25,507 nt of DNA from an uncultured Cellvibrio sp. (GTDB taxonomy: Bacteria; Pseudomonadota; Gammaproteobacteria; Pseudomonadales; Cellvibrionaceae), in NCBI GenBank assembly GCA_946481095.1, contig CAMLML010000067.1:1-25507 (forward strand), written 5' to 3'. A model generated the notes under the pieces. The model was not told where the DNA came from. It saw nothing but the letters and a program-made list of their open reading frames with translations, and searched no databases. The translations under genes and the position numbers were made by a program. Below are positions 17,106-24,446 of this stretch, piece by piece (positions within the stretch are counted from its first letter, which is position 1; each line of letters begins with the position of its first letter).

Positions 17106-17942
17106 TTACCAAGGGAAAAATTGTGTTGGCAATCCATTGGTTCTTAATACCGCCGCTACATCCATACTCAGCGCAACACCGGCATGAACCAAAACACCAC
17201 CCCAGATGCTGCGCGAACGCATCGCCAGTATGCCCAGAAAAAAGCCGAACAATATTGCTCCCATCGCTTCAGGCCATAATTTTGGCAAATGAATCATCAT
17301 GTAAGGCACACACATAATCCAAATTGCATTGGCCCCCAACGCAGGCCTCAGCGCATGCAAAAAAAATCCACGGAAGAAAAATTCCAGACAAACAAATTGG
17401 GTCAAATACAGAATTTCCCACAATATAAAATCCAGATAACTGCGACTGGTTAATTTATAAAAAGGATAATGATGAACAAATTCATCGCCCAGACTTGCGA
17501 TATAAACAAAACACAAGATAGGCATCAACAAACAAGCATAGCCAGCCCAGTGCTGATGTGTCTGCTGCCAACGCCAGCCAAAATTCACTATGGATTCTTC
17601 AAAGAAATAGCGGATAAGAATCCAGGGCAACACAACAAATGCCAGCAAATGACAGCCGGTCCACCATCCGAATTCGATTAATTTTTTCCACAGGGTTTGA
17701 TCCAGCCATTGTGAGAAATAATTATCGGGGAAACTAAAGGCAGATTCGATAAACGATAAAAAAACATAAAAGCTGGATGAGTATTTTGCATAGTGCAAAA
17801 ACAATAAACTGACTGAAACTCCCGCCAACGTAATCAGTGTTCGTCGCAAAGCCTGTGTACGCGACATGGAATAGGAATTTTTATCCTGATCCACTTCATC
17901 CAGAGCTGCCATCCAGGTTGCCGGATGAAAATAATGTTTCAT
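17106..17942 (-). CDS. CPBP-family intramembrane glutamic protease
   Basis: This 278-residue polytopic protein has about seven hydrophobic segments. Three conserved elements of the CPBP (Abi/CAAX-protease-related) family can be seen: CLEFFFRGF (E187-xxx-R191), MMIH (H218) and LVHAG (H253). The usual EExxxR motif has its first Glu replaced by Leu, while the second Glu, Arg and both His residues remain. It could therefore be an active protease or a family member with altered chemistry. Relatives cleave membrane-embedded or prenylated peptides, or process peptide maturation; the substrate here is unknown. A GGAGC ribosome site lies 6 nt before the ATG. It is 27 bp after the serine hydrolase gene, so the two are probably cotranscribed. 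Confidence 0.85.
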   Translation of the reverse strand: MKHYFHPATWMAALDEVDQDKNSYSMSRTQALRRTLITLAGVSVSLLFLHYAKYSSSFYVFLSFIESAFSFPDNYFSQWLDQTLWKKLIEFGWWTGCHLLAFVVLPWILIRYFFEESIVNFGWRWQQTHQHWAGYACLLMPILCFVYIASLGDEFVHHYPFYKLTSRSYLDFILWEILYLTQFVCLEFFFRGFFLHALRPALGANAIWIMCVPYMMIHLPKLWPEAMGAILFGFFLGILAMRSRSIWGGVLVHAGVALSMDVAAVLRTNGLPTQFFPW

Positions 17943-17969
17943 TATACTGCTCCAATAATTGGGCGATTT

Positions 17970-19247
17970 TTATTTTGCAATATGATTTGCTGCGTTGTAT
18001 GAACGCTCATGCATATCCAGAAATTTGAAAATAACATCGCGCGCAAGGCGAGTTTCACTATTGGTTAAAAACACCATGCCAATTTGCAATTCACGATTAA
18101 ACACAATTTCTGATCGATATCCCTTCACCCATCCACCATGGTGCACAAAGTTTTTATGTGGCCCGTAATCAAATACCCGCCAACCCAAACCATAAGCGGT
18201 GTTGTAAACACCTTGTCGTGATGAATAATGATTTTGTACCGGTGTATTTTCCGTAATGCGTGCATGCAGCTGATTTAATACCAACTCGGGTAATATCTCT
18301 TGCCGACGCCCCAATTGCGCCAGCAGGAATTGACTCATATCCGCGATGCTGGCATTGGCCCCGGCTGCTGGGGCGATGCGATAATAGTTTTCTGTTACAT
18401 CTGCCATCACCCAGGATTTTCGGCGGCGAATATGTGGCGCAGTTCGATTGGGTGTCGCCAGATATCCGCCCAATCCATAAGAGGCACTCTTCATTTCCAG
18501 GGGATCAAATAAATAATGTTTTACAAATTGCTCAAAAGTTTCACCGGATTTTTTTTCCATCATGTCGCCGACCAAACTGAATGTGACATTTTGGTAGGCG
18601 TAACATCGGCCCGGTGCACATAAAAATCTTGAACTGCGCAAACCCTTCACTGCTTCGCCATAGGATTTATCTGCTTCGATAGAACTGCTGGCAGCATGTT
18701 TGGGCAAACCGGTTGATTGCGCCAAAATATGTTTCAGTGTCAGCAATTGACCGTATTGATTATTTTTAAATTTCACGCCTGGCAATAACGACAACACCGA
18801 TGTATCCCAACGAATTTTACCTTGGTTGACCAATATAGCTGCCGCTGTAGATGCCAGGGTTTTCGAAACAGATGCCAGACGAAATATACTATCCGGCGTC
18901 ACTTTTTCATTGCTGCCAATTTTCTTGACGCCCCAAACGCGCATAGATTTTACTTCGCCATTAGCGACAACGGCAATTGCAACAGCAGGTACATTGGGTG
19001 CAATTTTGGATGCAACATATTTTTCAAATTCCGGCACAAAATAAAGCGCGTCTCCGAAGAGATAATGCGGCGAAATTATTTCCGGTGTATTCAACATCGG
19101 TATAGGAAAAAGAATTTCTGGCGGGGATTGAATCTCTGAAGAAGATTGTGCCGGTTTTTCCAACGCAAGCACTGGCATTGCATACCAAAATGTAATCAAT
19201 AGACAAAAACGTCGAAGAAATTTATAAGCAGAATGGTAGCTATACAT
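17970..19247 (-). CDS. Beta-lactamase-fold serine hydrolase (class C / EstB type), exported
   Basis: The 425 residues start with an N-terminal signal or anchor helix (about 12-28, FCLLITFWYAMPVLALE), then a Ser/Pro-rich linker, and then a beta-lactamase / D-Ala-D-Ala carboxypeptidase-like domain (about 75-420). The catalytic motifs are SVSK (S126-K129), the Tyr motif YQN (Y218-N220) and HGG (H370-G372), which takes the place of KTG. This pattern fits the penicillin-binding-protein-like esterase and peptidase family rather than a dedicated beta-lactamase. Two cysteines (C210 and C215) might form a disulfide. The substrate is unknown. It has its own promoter (19342-19371) and a structured leader. 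The ribosome site before the ATG is weak. The CPBP protease gene follows in the same unit. Confidence 0.88.
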   Translation of the reverse strand: MYSYHSAYKFLRRFCLLITFWYAMPVLALEKPAQSSSEIQSPPEILFPIPMLNTPEIISPHYLFGDALYFVPEFEKYVASKIAPNVPAVAIAVVANGEVKSMRVWGVKKIGSNEKVTPDSIFRLASVSKTLASTAAAILVNQGKIRWDTSVLSLLPGVKFKNNQYGQLLTLKHILAQSTGLPKHAASSSIEADKSYGEAVKGLRSSRFLCAPGRCYAYQNVTFSLVGDMMEKKSGETFEQFVKHYLFDPLEMKSASYGLGGYLATPNRTAPHIRRRKSWVMADVTENYYRIAPAAGANASIADMSQFLLAQLGRRQEILPELVLNQLHARITENTPVQNHYSSRQGVYNTAYGLGWRVFDYGPHKNFVHHGGWVKGYRSEIVFNRELQIGMVFLTNSETRLARDVIFKFLDMHERSYNAANHIAK

Positions 19248-19296
19248 TAAAAATTCTTATCAGGTTAAGGTAATTTAATTAAGGCCCCAACCCTGG

Positions 19297-19339
19297 TGCC
19301 GACACTCTTCGCCTTTTGGGTTCCTGAAGAGCAGCGGCA
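19297..19339 (-). promoter_or_regulatory. Structured 5' leader of the serine hydrolase mRNA (hairpin, possible pseudoknot)
   Basis: Between rsd and the hydrolase gene the minus-strand transcript can form a 6-bp stem CTCTTC/GAAGAG (19331-19326 with 19310-19305). An outer 5-bp stem CGGCA/TGCCG lies across a 3x3 internal loop. The 15-nt loop carries AACCC (19322-19318), which can pair with GGGTT downstream (19293-19289) to form an H-type pseudoknot. No U tract follows, so it is not a simple terminator. I do not recognise a known riboswitch class. Confidence 0.45.
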
Positions 19340-19341
19340 GA

Positions 19342-19371
19342 ATTATAGGAGAATCAAAAATAAATTATCAA
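19342..19371 (-). promoter_or_regulatory. Sigma-70 promoter for the serine hydrolase gene
   Basis: On the minus strand TTGATA (19371-19366) and TATAAT (19347-19342) are separated by 18 nt. That is 5 of 6 and 6 of 6 matches to consensus. The -35 overlaps the rsd stop codon. Transcription would start near 19335, giving a leader of about 88 nt. This separates the hydrolase-CPBP pair from the dsbB-rsd genes. Confidence 0.65.
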
Positions 19372-19835
19372 ACAACCAAATCCCGATGGGACGTGTGCAA
19401 TACCGCAATCATTCGGTCTTCTGCGGTAAAACGGGTTTCCAGTGTTTCGCCCAGACGGGATAAATCAGCATCTATGCTGCTCAAATCGTCGGTTTCGAGG
19501 TACTTATCATTAAAATCAAGGAGCTTTTCCGTTGTTTTATCGATAGAGGTATAGAGGGTACCGGCTTCCTGAAGTGCTTCCTTATCTTCAAACTCGCGAC
19601 CTTCCTTAATCAGTTGATCGTAAATTTCAAAATGCCCTGCGGAAACATAATCCACCAATATCTGACAGACTTCCTTCAACATTTCTCCACGCTGTTCGCT
19701 GGATAAACTTGCCGACTCCAAACTGCTAAGCGCACAGTACTTAACCAATAATTGCTGACGCTCTTCCAACCAACGATCAATAATATCGTTCACGCCGCCC
19801 CAACGTTCTCTGGCACTTTTACAATTTTCTAGCAT
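19368..19835 (-). CDS. rsd: Anti-sigma factor Rsd / AlgQ
   Basis: Rsd binds domain 4 of the housekeeping sigma factor and lowers its use in stationary phase; the Pseudomonas homologue AlgQ affects alginate and siderophore control. The 155 residues are all-helical and start MLENCKSARERWGG followed by DIIDRWLEERQQLLVKYCAL, the family signature. The usual length is about 155-160. An AGGAT ribosome site lies about 8 nt before the ATG. The upstream dsbB-type gene matches the neighbourhood known for algQ in Pseudomonas. A gap of 72 bp separates it from the lipoprotein gene upstream, where no clear promoter was seen. Confidence 0.95.
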   Translation of the reverse strand: MLENCKSARERWGGVNDIIDRWLEERQQLLVKYCALSSLESASLSSEQRGEMLKEVCQILVDYVSAGHFEIYDQLIKEGREFEDKEALQEAGTLYTSIDKTTEKLLDFNDKYLETDDLSSIDADLSRLGETLETRFTAEDRMIAVLHTSHRDLVV

Positions 19836-19907
19836 GGAAATATCCTACTGTTATCAAGTTTAGGGTTATTGGCTTCAAGATAGGCCAAAGGCAGCATTTG
19901 GGCAAGT

Positions 19908-20537
19908 TTAATAACCCTTTCGACGATGCTCGGCCTGAATGCCAGCGTAATCTTCTGCCAAATGATCCAGCTCATATTCCGCATCCGATATGCTGTGCTC
20001 ATAACGATGAATCTCATCTTGCAATCTGTTGATTTCATTAAGATAGGCACGCCTTTCTTTTGTAGAACTGCCGGCATTCACAATCAATTTTTCCTGCTCG
20101 GCCTTTTGCTGTTGCAGATTATCAATACTGGTTTTGTAACCATTAATCTCGTCTTCAACCTGATTCATTTTTTGACGTAAGGCAAATAATTCCTGCCCCA
20201 GACGATAGGCTTGCAAAAATGCTGGCTCCAAATCCGCCGGGCAAAGATTCAGGTAAGCGCCTCCGTTAACACCCAATTGATATCCCGTCGATTTTTTGCA
20301 GTAAACCCTGACACCTTCGCGATGGCCCTGTTGATATTGCGTCAGATCCGGCGTGACATTAATTTTTGCGCAGGCTTTGCGGTGTGCCTGAATGGTCGTT
20401 TCCGGGCGCCCGAGGCTGCCATCCTCATAACCAATAGTCTTCCAATTGGCATTCAGGCACTCGTCTTTGCTCATGGATGCACAGGCAGACAATCCGCCCA
20501 ATATGGCAAGTATGAGCAGGGTGCTAAGTTTCTTCAT
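19908..20537 (-). CDS. DUF2799-type lipoprotein
   Basis: The 209 residues start with a lipoprotein signal (MKKLSTLLILAILGGLSAC) whose lipobox is LSA-C19. The first half (about 25-120) shows the DUF2799 pattern. It has NWKTIGYEDGSLG, then a C-x-Y-x-G run with GHREGVRVYC, and then GVNGGAYLNLCP. The C-terminal half is a charged coiled coil (about 125-205). The ATG at 20537 overlaps dsbB by 14 nt; an upstream in-frame codon at 20567 would spoil the signal peptide. The mature protein begins CASM, so Asp is absent at +2, which predicts outer-membrane sorting. Its function is unknown. Confidence 0.85.
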   Translation of the reverse strand: MKKLSTLLILAILGGLSACASMSKDECLNANWKTIGYEDGSLGRPETTIQAHRKACAKINVTPDLTQYQQGHREGVRVYCKKSTGYQLGVNGGAYLNLCPADLEPAFLQAYRLGQELFALRQKMNQVEDEINGYKTSIDNLQQQKAEQEKLIVNAGSSTKERRAYLNEINRLQDEIHRYEHSISDAEYELDHLAEDYAGIQAEHRRKGY

Positions 20538-21015
20538 TATCTGCCTTGCGAAAAATCTGATAGCCATTCACCAGAATCAACAGAGCGAACCCAAAAAATG
20601 ACCATAGCGCGTAGCTCACTCCCAAAATGGTATCAACCTTCGCACAATTGCCATCTCCTTTCAGCAACAACTTCAAACCCTCTATAGGTGGAAACGCTTC
20701 AAGGATATAGGAAAGGCCGGGGCCACATGCAGGCACTTGATCTTCCGGCAAACTTTGCAACCAAAGTTGGCGAGAAGCGAAGGCCGCACCAAGCAACGCA
20801 AACACCAATCCCAAAATCGGATAAACACGAAAACGTTTGGGGTTATGGATAAAAGCAATCAATGCTGTAATGCCCACAAGGTCATAAAAAAAACGCTGGG
20901 TAATGCAGAGGGAGCAGGGGATCATCTCCATTACGTGCTCGGAATAGGCGGCAAACAGAATAAGTACTGCACAATAAACAAAGATAGCCAAATTGACTTT
21001 GCGGCTTGATAACAT
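20524..21015 (-). CDS. dsbB: Disulfide bond formation protein B (DsbB/DsbH)
   Basis: DsbB reoxidises periplasmic DsbA and passes electrons to quinone. The 163 residues form four transmembrane helices (about 8-24, 41-57, 65-82 and 136-154). The first periplasmic loop holds C34-S-L-C37 (IPCSLC), and the second holds C97 (PACGPG) and C124 (GNCAK), so both redox pairs are intact. The ATG at 21015 is preceded by GGGAG at 8 nt; a TTG five codons upstream is less likely. A weak promoter, TTGCGA-17-TACTAT (21070-21042), lies upstream. The gene heads the run dsbB, DUF2799 lipoprotein, rsd. DsbB-type activity is relevant to secreted proteins that need disulfides before type II export. Confidence 0.96.
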   Translation of the reverse strand: MLSSRKVNLAIFVYCAVLILFAAYSEHVMEMIPCSLCITQRFFYDLVGITALIAFIHNPKRFRVYPILGLVFALLGAAFASRQLWLQSLPEDQVPACGPGLSYILEAFPPIEGLKLLLKGDGNCAKVDTILGVSYALWSFFGFALLILVNGYQIFRKADNEET

Positions 21016-21041
21016 CCGGACATCTCCCAACCAAAAAATCC

Positions 21042-21070
21042 ATAGTAAGCAAAGGGTCAGGTAATCGCAA
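21042..21070 (-). promoter_or_regulatory. Weak promoter candidate for dsbB
   Basis: On the minus strand TTGCGA (21070-21065) and TACTAT (21047-21042) lie 17 nt apart; each matches the sigma-70 consensus at 4 of 6. The position gives a 20-nt leader to the dsbB ATG. This is a low-stringency match. Confidence 0.3.
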
Positions 21071-21122
21071 TTCGTTAGATGATCTATGCTTAAGAAAAAC
21101 TTGCTTCCCCAAGGTTCCGGTT

Positions 21123-21695
21123 ATGCGTTCGTTACTTAAACTCCTCATGTTGCTTATTGCGCCACTATTGCCATTGTCAACTTTCGCCTCCGGTGGAGGC
21201 GGCCCGGCTTTTGCGGAAGGCGTTAACTATATTGATGTAAAACCGCCTTTGATTGTGAATTACGGCGGCACCGGAAAAATGCGCTACATAAAAGCAGAAA
21301 TTTCCCTGCGCACTGAAAATATGGAGGGAGCTGTTGAAATTACTCATCACCTGCCTTTAATTCGCGACAAACTTATCCACATTCTTAGCCAGCAAACAGA
21401 GGAAAGTATTGCCACACCTGAAGGCAAGGAAAAATTGCGTCTCTTTGCCTTGGCTGAAGTCAATAAAGCAGTTCATGCCGTTGAAAAAGGCCCTGAAAAA
21501 GAAACCAAAACCGAAGATAAAAAAGACAAGAAAAAATCCAAAGATAAATCTGATAAGAAAAAATCAGAAAAAGATAAAAAATCCAAAGACAAAAAAAACA
21601 AATCCAAAGAAGATGAAAAATCAACCGATGAAAACGAAAAAGATCACGGCCCCGCTTCGGATTTATTTTTTAATAATTTTGTAGTGCAGAAATAA
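21123..21695 (+). CDS. FliL-family protein with lysine-rich insertion
   Basis: The 190 residues start with a hydrophobic signal or anchor (1-22, ending STFA-SGGG). A FliL-like domain follows: NYIDVKPPLIVNYGG, then RYIKAEISLRTEN, then LPLIRDKLIHILSQQTEESIATPEGKEKLR. At about 122-175 there is a segment composed almost only of Lys, Asp, Glu and Ser. The domain's last strand, DLFFNNFVVQK, comes after it. FliL proteins modulate the flagellar stator, but stand-alone FliL-like proteins outside flagellar operons are known and no other flagellar gene is in this window. The ATG at 21123 starts the signal peptide and was chosen over an upstream start at 21006 that would reach into dsbB. The gene converges on gshA with 8 bp between. 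Confidence 0.85.
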   Translation: MRSLLKLLMLLIAPLLPLSTFASGGGGPAFAEGVNYIDVKPPLIVNYGGTGKMRYIKAEISLRTENMEGAVEITHHLPLIRDKLIHILSQQTEESIATPEGKEKLRLFALAEVNKAVHAVEKGPEKETKTEDKKDKKKSKDKSDKKKSEKDKKSKDKKNKSKEDEKSTDENEKDHGPASDLFFNNFVVQK

Positions 21696-21703
21696 TTTTC
21701 CAG

Positions 21704-23314
21704 TCAACAATACTGACAGGCCTGATACTGTGCAAAATAATTCTGCAAGTATTCATCGAAACTGACAAGCTGATTTTGCTCCAGCGTGACTTGTTCTGCC
21801 AATGATTCTTCAGCCATTTTTGCATAAACCTGGGATATGTTATCTGTCAGAGGTTGATGTAAAAAATAATCTGCGTGTTTTTTTGCCAGATCAAGACTGA
21901 ATTGATAGAAGCTTTTCTTTTGTTGCTGCATATCGCGCAGAATATTTGCTGCAGGAGTCAATTCAGGCTGATGAATTTTGGCTATCTGCTCAGTAACAGC
22001 AGCGTGATAGGATGCAGTCGCCGATGATTGATCCAATAATGCTGCAGTCTTTACACAAGCATCCAGAATTTCCAATGCCCAATCTTTCATGGCCACCTGG
22101 TTATCACCGCGCGCAAGTAACAGTCCTGGCTCACGCCCCTGATTGACAATACGTCGCTGATTTTCTTGCCCTTGATAAAATTCTTTCTCGTGAGTTTCCG
22201 GACTTGGATGCAAAATACAGAAAAGCAAAAATGCGTCCATCAAACGAATTTGTGTATCGGTAATGCCCAAAGGTTCATAGGGATTTAAATCAATACATCT
22301 GACTTCAATATATTCCACACCCTTAAGGCGAAGAGCTTGTAATGCCGTTTCACCTCGTTGCGCAGTGCGTTTTGGACGAATACTCGAATAAAATTCATTT
22401 TCGATTTGCAACAAACTGGTATTCAATTGCCTGTATTCGCCGTTGGCATCTTTAATGCCAATGGATTCATACTCCGGATGGCTCTGTGTAATAGCACAGC
22501 CGAGCGTTTTTAAATAATCCTGCACATTATTGTAATTGACGACCAATTTTTTTTGCGCATCACTCTGGTATCCCAAATCACCCATGCGCAAGGATGTGGC
22601 GTAGGGCAAATAATGTGTATGGCCTGCTTCCGCAAATGGTATAAGTTGGTGCCGCCTGTTTTGTACAAAACAGGAACAAACAGCAGGTGAAGCACCGAAT
22701 AAATAAATCAACAACCAGAAATAACGGCGAAAATTTCGAATTAATGCGAAATATCCCTGAGTTTTAAAATCCTGTAAAGATTGTTTGTCATTGTGCAGAA
22801 CTTGTAGCGCTTGCCAAAAATTATCCGACAAACTGAAATTGTAATGAATCCCTGCAATTGTTTGCATGCTGCGGCCATATCGATGACCCAACCCCAAACG
22901 ATACACAGTTTTCATTTTGCCTGAGTTGGATGTGCCATATTGTGCAACCGGAATCTCACTATCAGGCATCAGTTTACAAGGCATACTCGAAGGCCAAAGC
23001 ATTTCGTTATTTTTATGAATACTGGAAAAAGTAAACTGATGTATTTGTTTTAATTCAGTAAGCAACTCCTGATTATTTTTCACAGGCGAAGTAATAAATT
23101 CCAACAGGGCTTCACTGTAATCGGTTGTAATTTTTGAATGCGTCAATGCAGAACCAAGACTGACTGGATGTGATGTCAAGGCTAATGTTCCATCAGGAGT
23201 AATACGCAAACTTTCTTTTTCCAAGCCACGGAATATCTCACTGACAGTCGAGTTGTATCGGGTTTGGTTAAAGAATTGCAGTGCTGTGTCAAATCGTGTT
23301 GAAAACTCTGTCAC
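21704..23314 (-). CDS. gshA: Glutamate-cysteine ligase (E. coli type)
   Basis: GshA makes gamma-glutamylcysteine from Glu, Cys and ATP, the first step of glutathione synthesis. The 536 residues are close to the family length (about 520). Recognisable stretches include GLEKESLRI near residue 30, TTDYSEALLEFIT, GIHYNFS, LRMGDLGYQS and EVRCIDLNPYEPLGI. The start is GTG at 23314, which overlaps the stop of the preceding small gene as GTGA. No clear ribosome site precedes it, so translation is probably coupled. Three cysteines cluster at the C-terminus (YQACQYC). Confidence 0.98.
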   Translation of the reverse strand: MTEFSTRFDTALQFFNQTRYNSTVSEIFRGLEKESLRITPDGTLALTSHPVSLGSALTHSKITTDYSEALLEFITSPVKNNQELLTELKQIHQFTFSSIHKNNEMLWPSSMPCKLMPDSEIPVAQYGTSNSGKMKTVYRLGLGHRYGRSMQTIAGIHYNFSLSDNFWQALQVLHNDKQSLQDFKTQGYFALIRNFRRYFWLLIYLFGASPAVCSCFVQNRRHQLIPFAEAGHTHYLPYATSLRMGDLGYQSDAQKKLVVNYNNVQDYLKTLGCAITQSHPEYESIGIKDANGEYRQLNTSLLQIENEFYSSIRPKRTAQRGETALQALRLKGVEYIEVRCIDLNPYEPLGITDTQIRLMDAFLLFCILHPSPETHEKEFYQGQENQRRIVNQGREPGLLLARGDNQVAMKDWALEILDACVKTAALLDQSSATASYHAAVTEQIAKIHQPELTPAANILRDMQQQKKSFYQFSLDLAKKHADYFLHQPLTDNISQVYAKMAEESLAEQVTLEQNQLVSFDEYLQNYFAQYQACQYC

Positions 23315-23610
23315 CGGATTTCACTCAACTCGTTTTCTTGTTCATCTTCAAATAAATCACGCGTGGGTTTGGCTATAGGTTCAGGCATGATCTCAGGATC
23401 AATAATAGGCAAACCTTTTTCATTGACAGCACAGCTGACCAGTTTAATGCGTTGTGTGTAATCTTTGGAGCTGGCCTCAAACAATTGATTCACCGCTTCG
23501 TCTTTGTGCTCGGTTTTGTATAAACTTAACAAATCCCGACCATCCAGCCATTGATTTTGTTTGCCCAAAAATAACTTTGCCTGATTTTGCAAAATAAATA
23601 TTTCTGTCAT
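23311..23610 (-). CDS. Unknown small protein translationally coupled to gshA
   Basis: I do not recognise this 99-residue protein. It has no membrane segment. The first part, MTEIFILQNQAKLFLGKQNQWLDG, looks like a beta-strand-rich start, followed by a helical stretch DEAVNQLFEASSKDYTQRIKL. A Pro/Glu-rich, acidic tail (about 70-99) follows. Its stop overlaps the gshA GTG start by 4 nt, so its translation probably feeds gshA. The ATG at 23610 is preceded by a GAGAG-type ribosome site. I see no good promoter upstream, although the 148-bp gap to the divergent gene (23611-23758) should hold one. A role in gshA control is only an inference from coupling. Confidence 0.75.
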   Translation of the reverse strand: MTEIFILQNQAKLFLGKQNQWLDGRDLLSLYKTEHKDEAVNQLFEASSKDYTQRIKLVSCAVNEKGLPIIDPEIMPEPIAKPTRDLFEDEQENELSEIR

Positions 23611-23758
23611 AGCTTCTCTCAGTTCGCCAGTATAAAAACGAGGGCGGAATATACCATCTGTTGTACTGAAAAGCGATTTGCTTTAGGGTAAACACCTGCA
23701 AAACAGCTATTGGCGTAATAACCACTCAATCTCTTTTTCTTCTGTTTTCAAGGTGACT

Positions 23759-24142
23759 ATGTTATTGGAATATTTTCATTTGCTGGCAGCATTCATTGGT
23801 GTTGTTTGCGTTTATGAAGCCAATCTGCTGCTCAAGGCGCATGAGTTATGGTTATTGGACAAGCGTTTACTCTGGTCCACCGGTATTGAATGTGTTTGGC
23901 TTATTTTTTGTCTTATTGCTGTTTTCCGTTGGGACTTATCTCATTGGCAAATTCTGGTATCTTTACTTTTTATAGTGAACTATTTGTTCAGCTGTATTTA
24001 CACAGGTTACCTGATGTCCAAGGTCAATTTGTCAGATCCATCTGCCATTTCAGGGTTTCGTATTCCCCGCTGGTTTCTCGAATATCATTTCAGTTTTGGA
24101 TTTATCTACGCACTCATCAATCTGATGTTTTTCGTCATCTAA
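23759..24142 (+). CDS. Unknown small membrane protein, four helices
   Basis: The 127 residues are mostly hydrophobic, with predicted membrane helices at about 3-22, 40-57, 64-85 and 107-127. No catalytic motif was seen. Conserved-looking aromatic and charged residues lie in GFRIPRWFLEYHF. ATG at 23759 is favoured because AAGG lies 5 nt upstream; a GTG two codons earlier (23753) falls inside that ribosome site. It is divergent from the gshA unit and has no evident terminator behind it. Its function is unknown. Confidence 0.75.
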   Translation: MLLEYFHLLAAFIGVVCVYEANLLLKAHELWLLDKRLLWSTGIECVWLIFCLIAVFRWDLSHWQILVSLLFIVNYLFSCIYTGYLMSKVNLSDPSAISGFRIPRWFLEYHFSFGFIYALINLMFFVI

Positions 24143-24446
24143 AAACTTTTGGCACTCTCGATTTTACGGAGAATTTTCACCTGACACTTCCAATCCATTT
24201 TAATCCGATAGTGTGAAATTGATCTATTCGTTCTTCCTGCGCAATCGAAATAACAAAACTATCAACCTGTGTGTCGGCCTGAAGCTGAAAACCCGGTGTC
24301 ACTGAAGCAATCTGGAGTATTTTTGTGTGCGTAAGTTAATCCGATAATGTTTAAATTTTTAACAGTTTAAATAGCATTTAGCTATTTTGTTACACAATTA
24401 CTTTATGCTTTAATGCCGCCTCCGTTAATCAATATCTGTGGTATTT
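24143..24446. other. Gene-poor interval with direct repeat, operator-like repeat and promoter
   Basis: No convincing gene lies here. A 15-bp direct repeat, TTAATCCGATARTGT (24200-24214 and 24336-24350), brackets most of the interval with one mismatch. A minus-strand open stretch of 52 codons (24335 down to 24177) lacks an ATG. The right part holds the promoter region of the next gene. Confidence 0.6.
24369..24414 (+). promoter_or_regulatory. Promoter with adjacent inverted repeat for the 24447 gene
   Basis: TTGTTA (24387-24392) and TTTAAT (24409-24414) are 16 nt apart. Immediately upstream and touching the -35 is a perfect 7-bp inverted repeat, AAATAGC-ATTTA-GCTATTT (24369-24387), which could be a regulator site. 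Transcription would begin about 24421, 26 nt before the ATG. Confidence 0.45.

Noticed and set aside
17970..19247. Antibiotic-resistance beta-lactamase (AmpC)
   Set aside because: The SxxK and YxN motifs fit, but the third motif is HGG rather than KTG and the protein is longer with a linker. It fits the broader serine hydrolase family better.
20211..20687. 158-codon + frame opposite the lipoprotein and dsbB genes
   Set aside because: It crosses two well-supported antisense genes and has no family resemblance or start signal.
21123..21695. Flagellar gene cluster
   Set aside because: Only one FliL-like protein is present and no other flagellar gene adjoins it.
24177..24335. Minus-strand gene remnant of 52 codons
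   Set aside because: The conceptual peptide (with ASVTPGFQLQADTQVDSF) looks somewhat protein-like, but it begins directly after a stop, lacks an ATG, and cannot be tied to a family. It may be a decayed gene end or chance.
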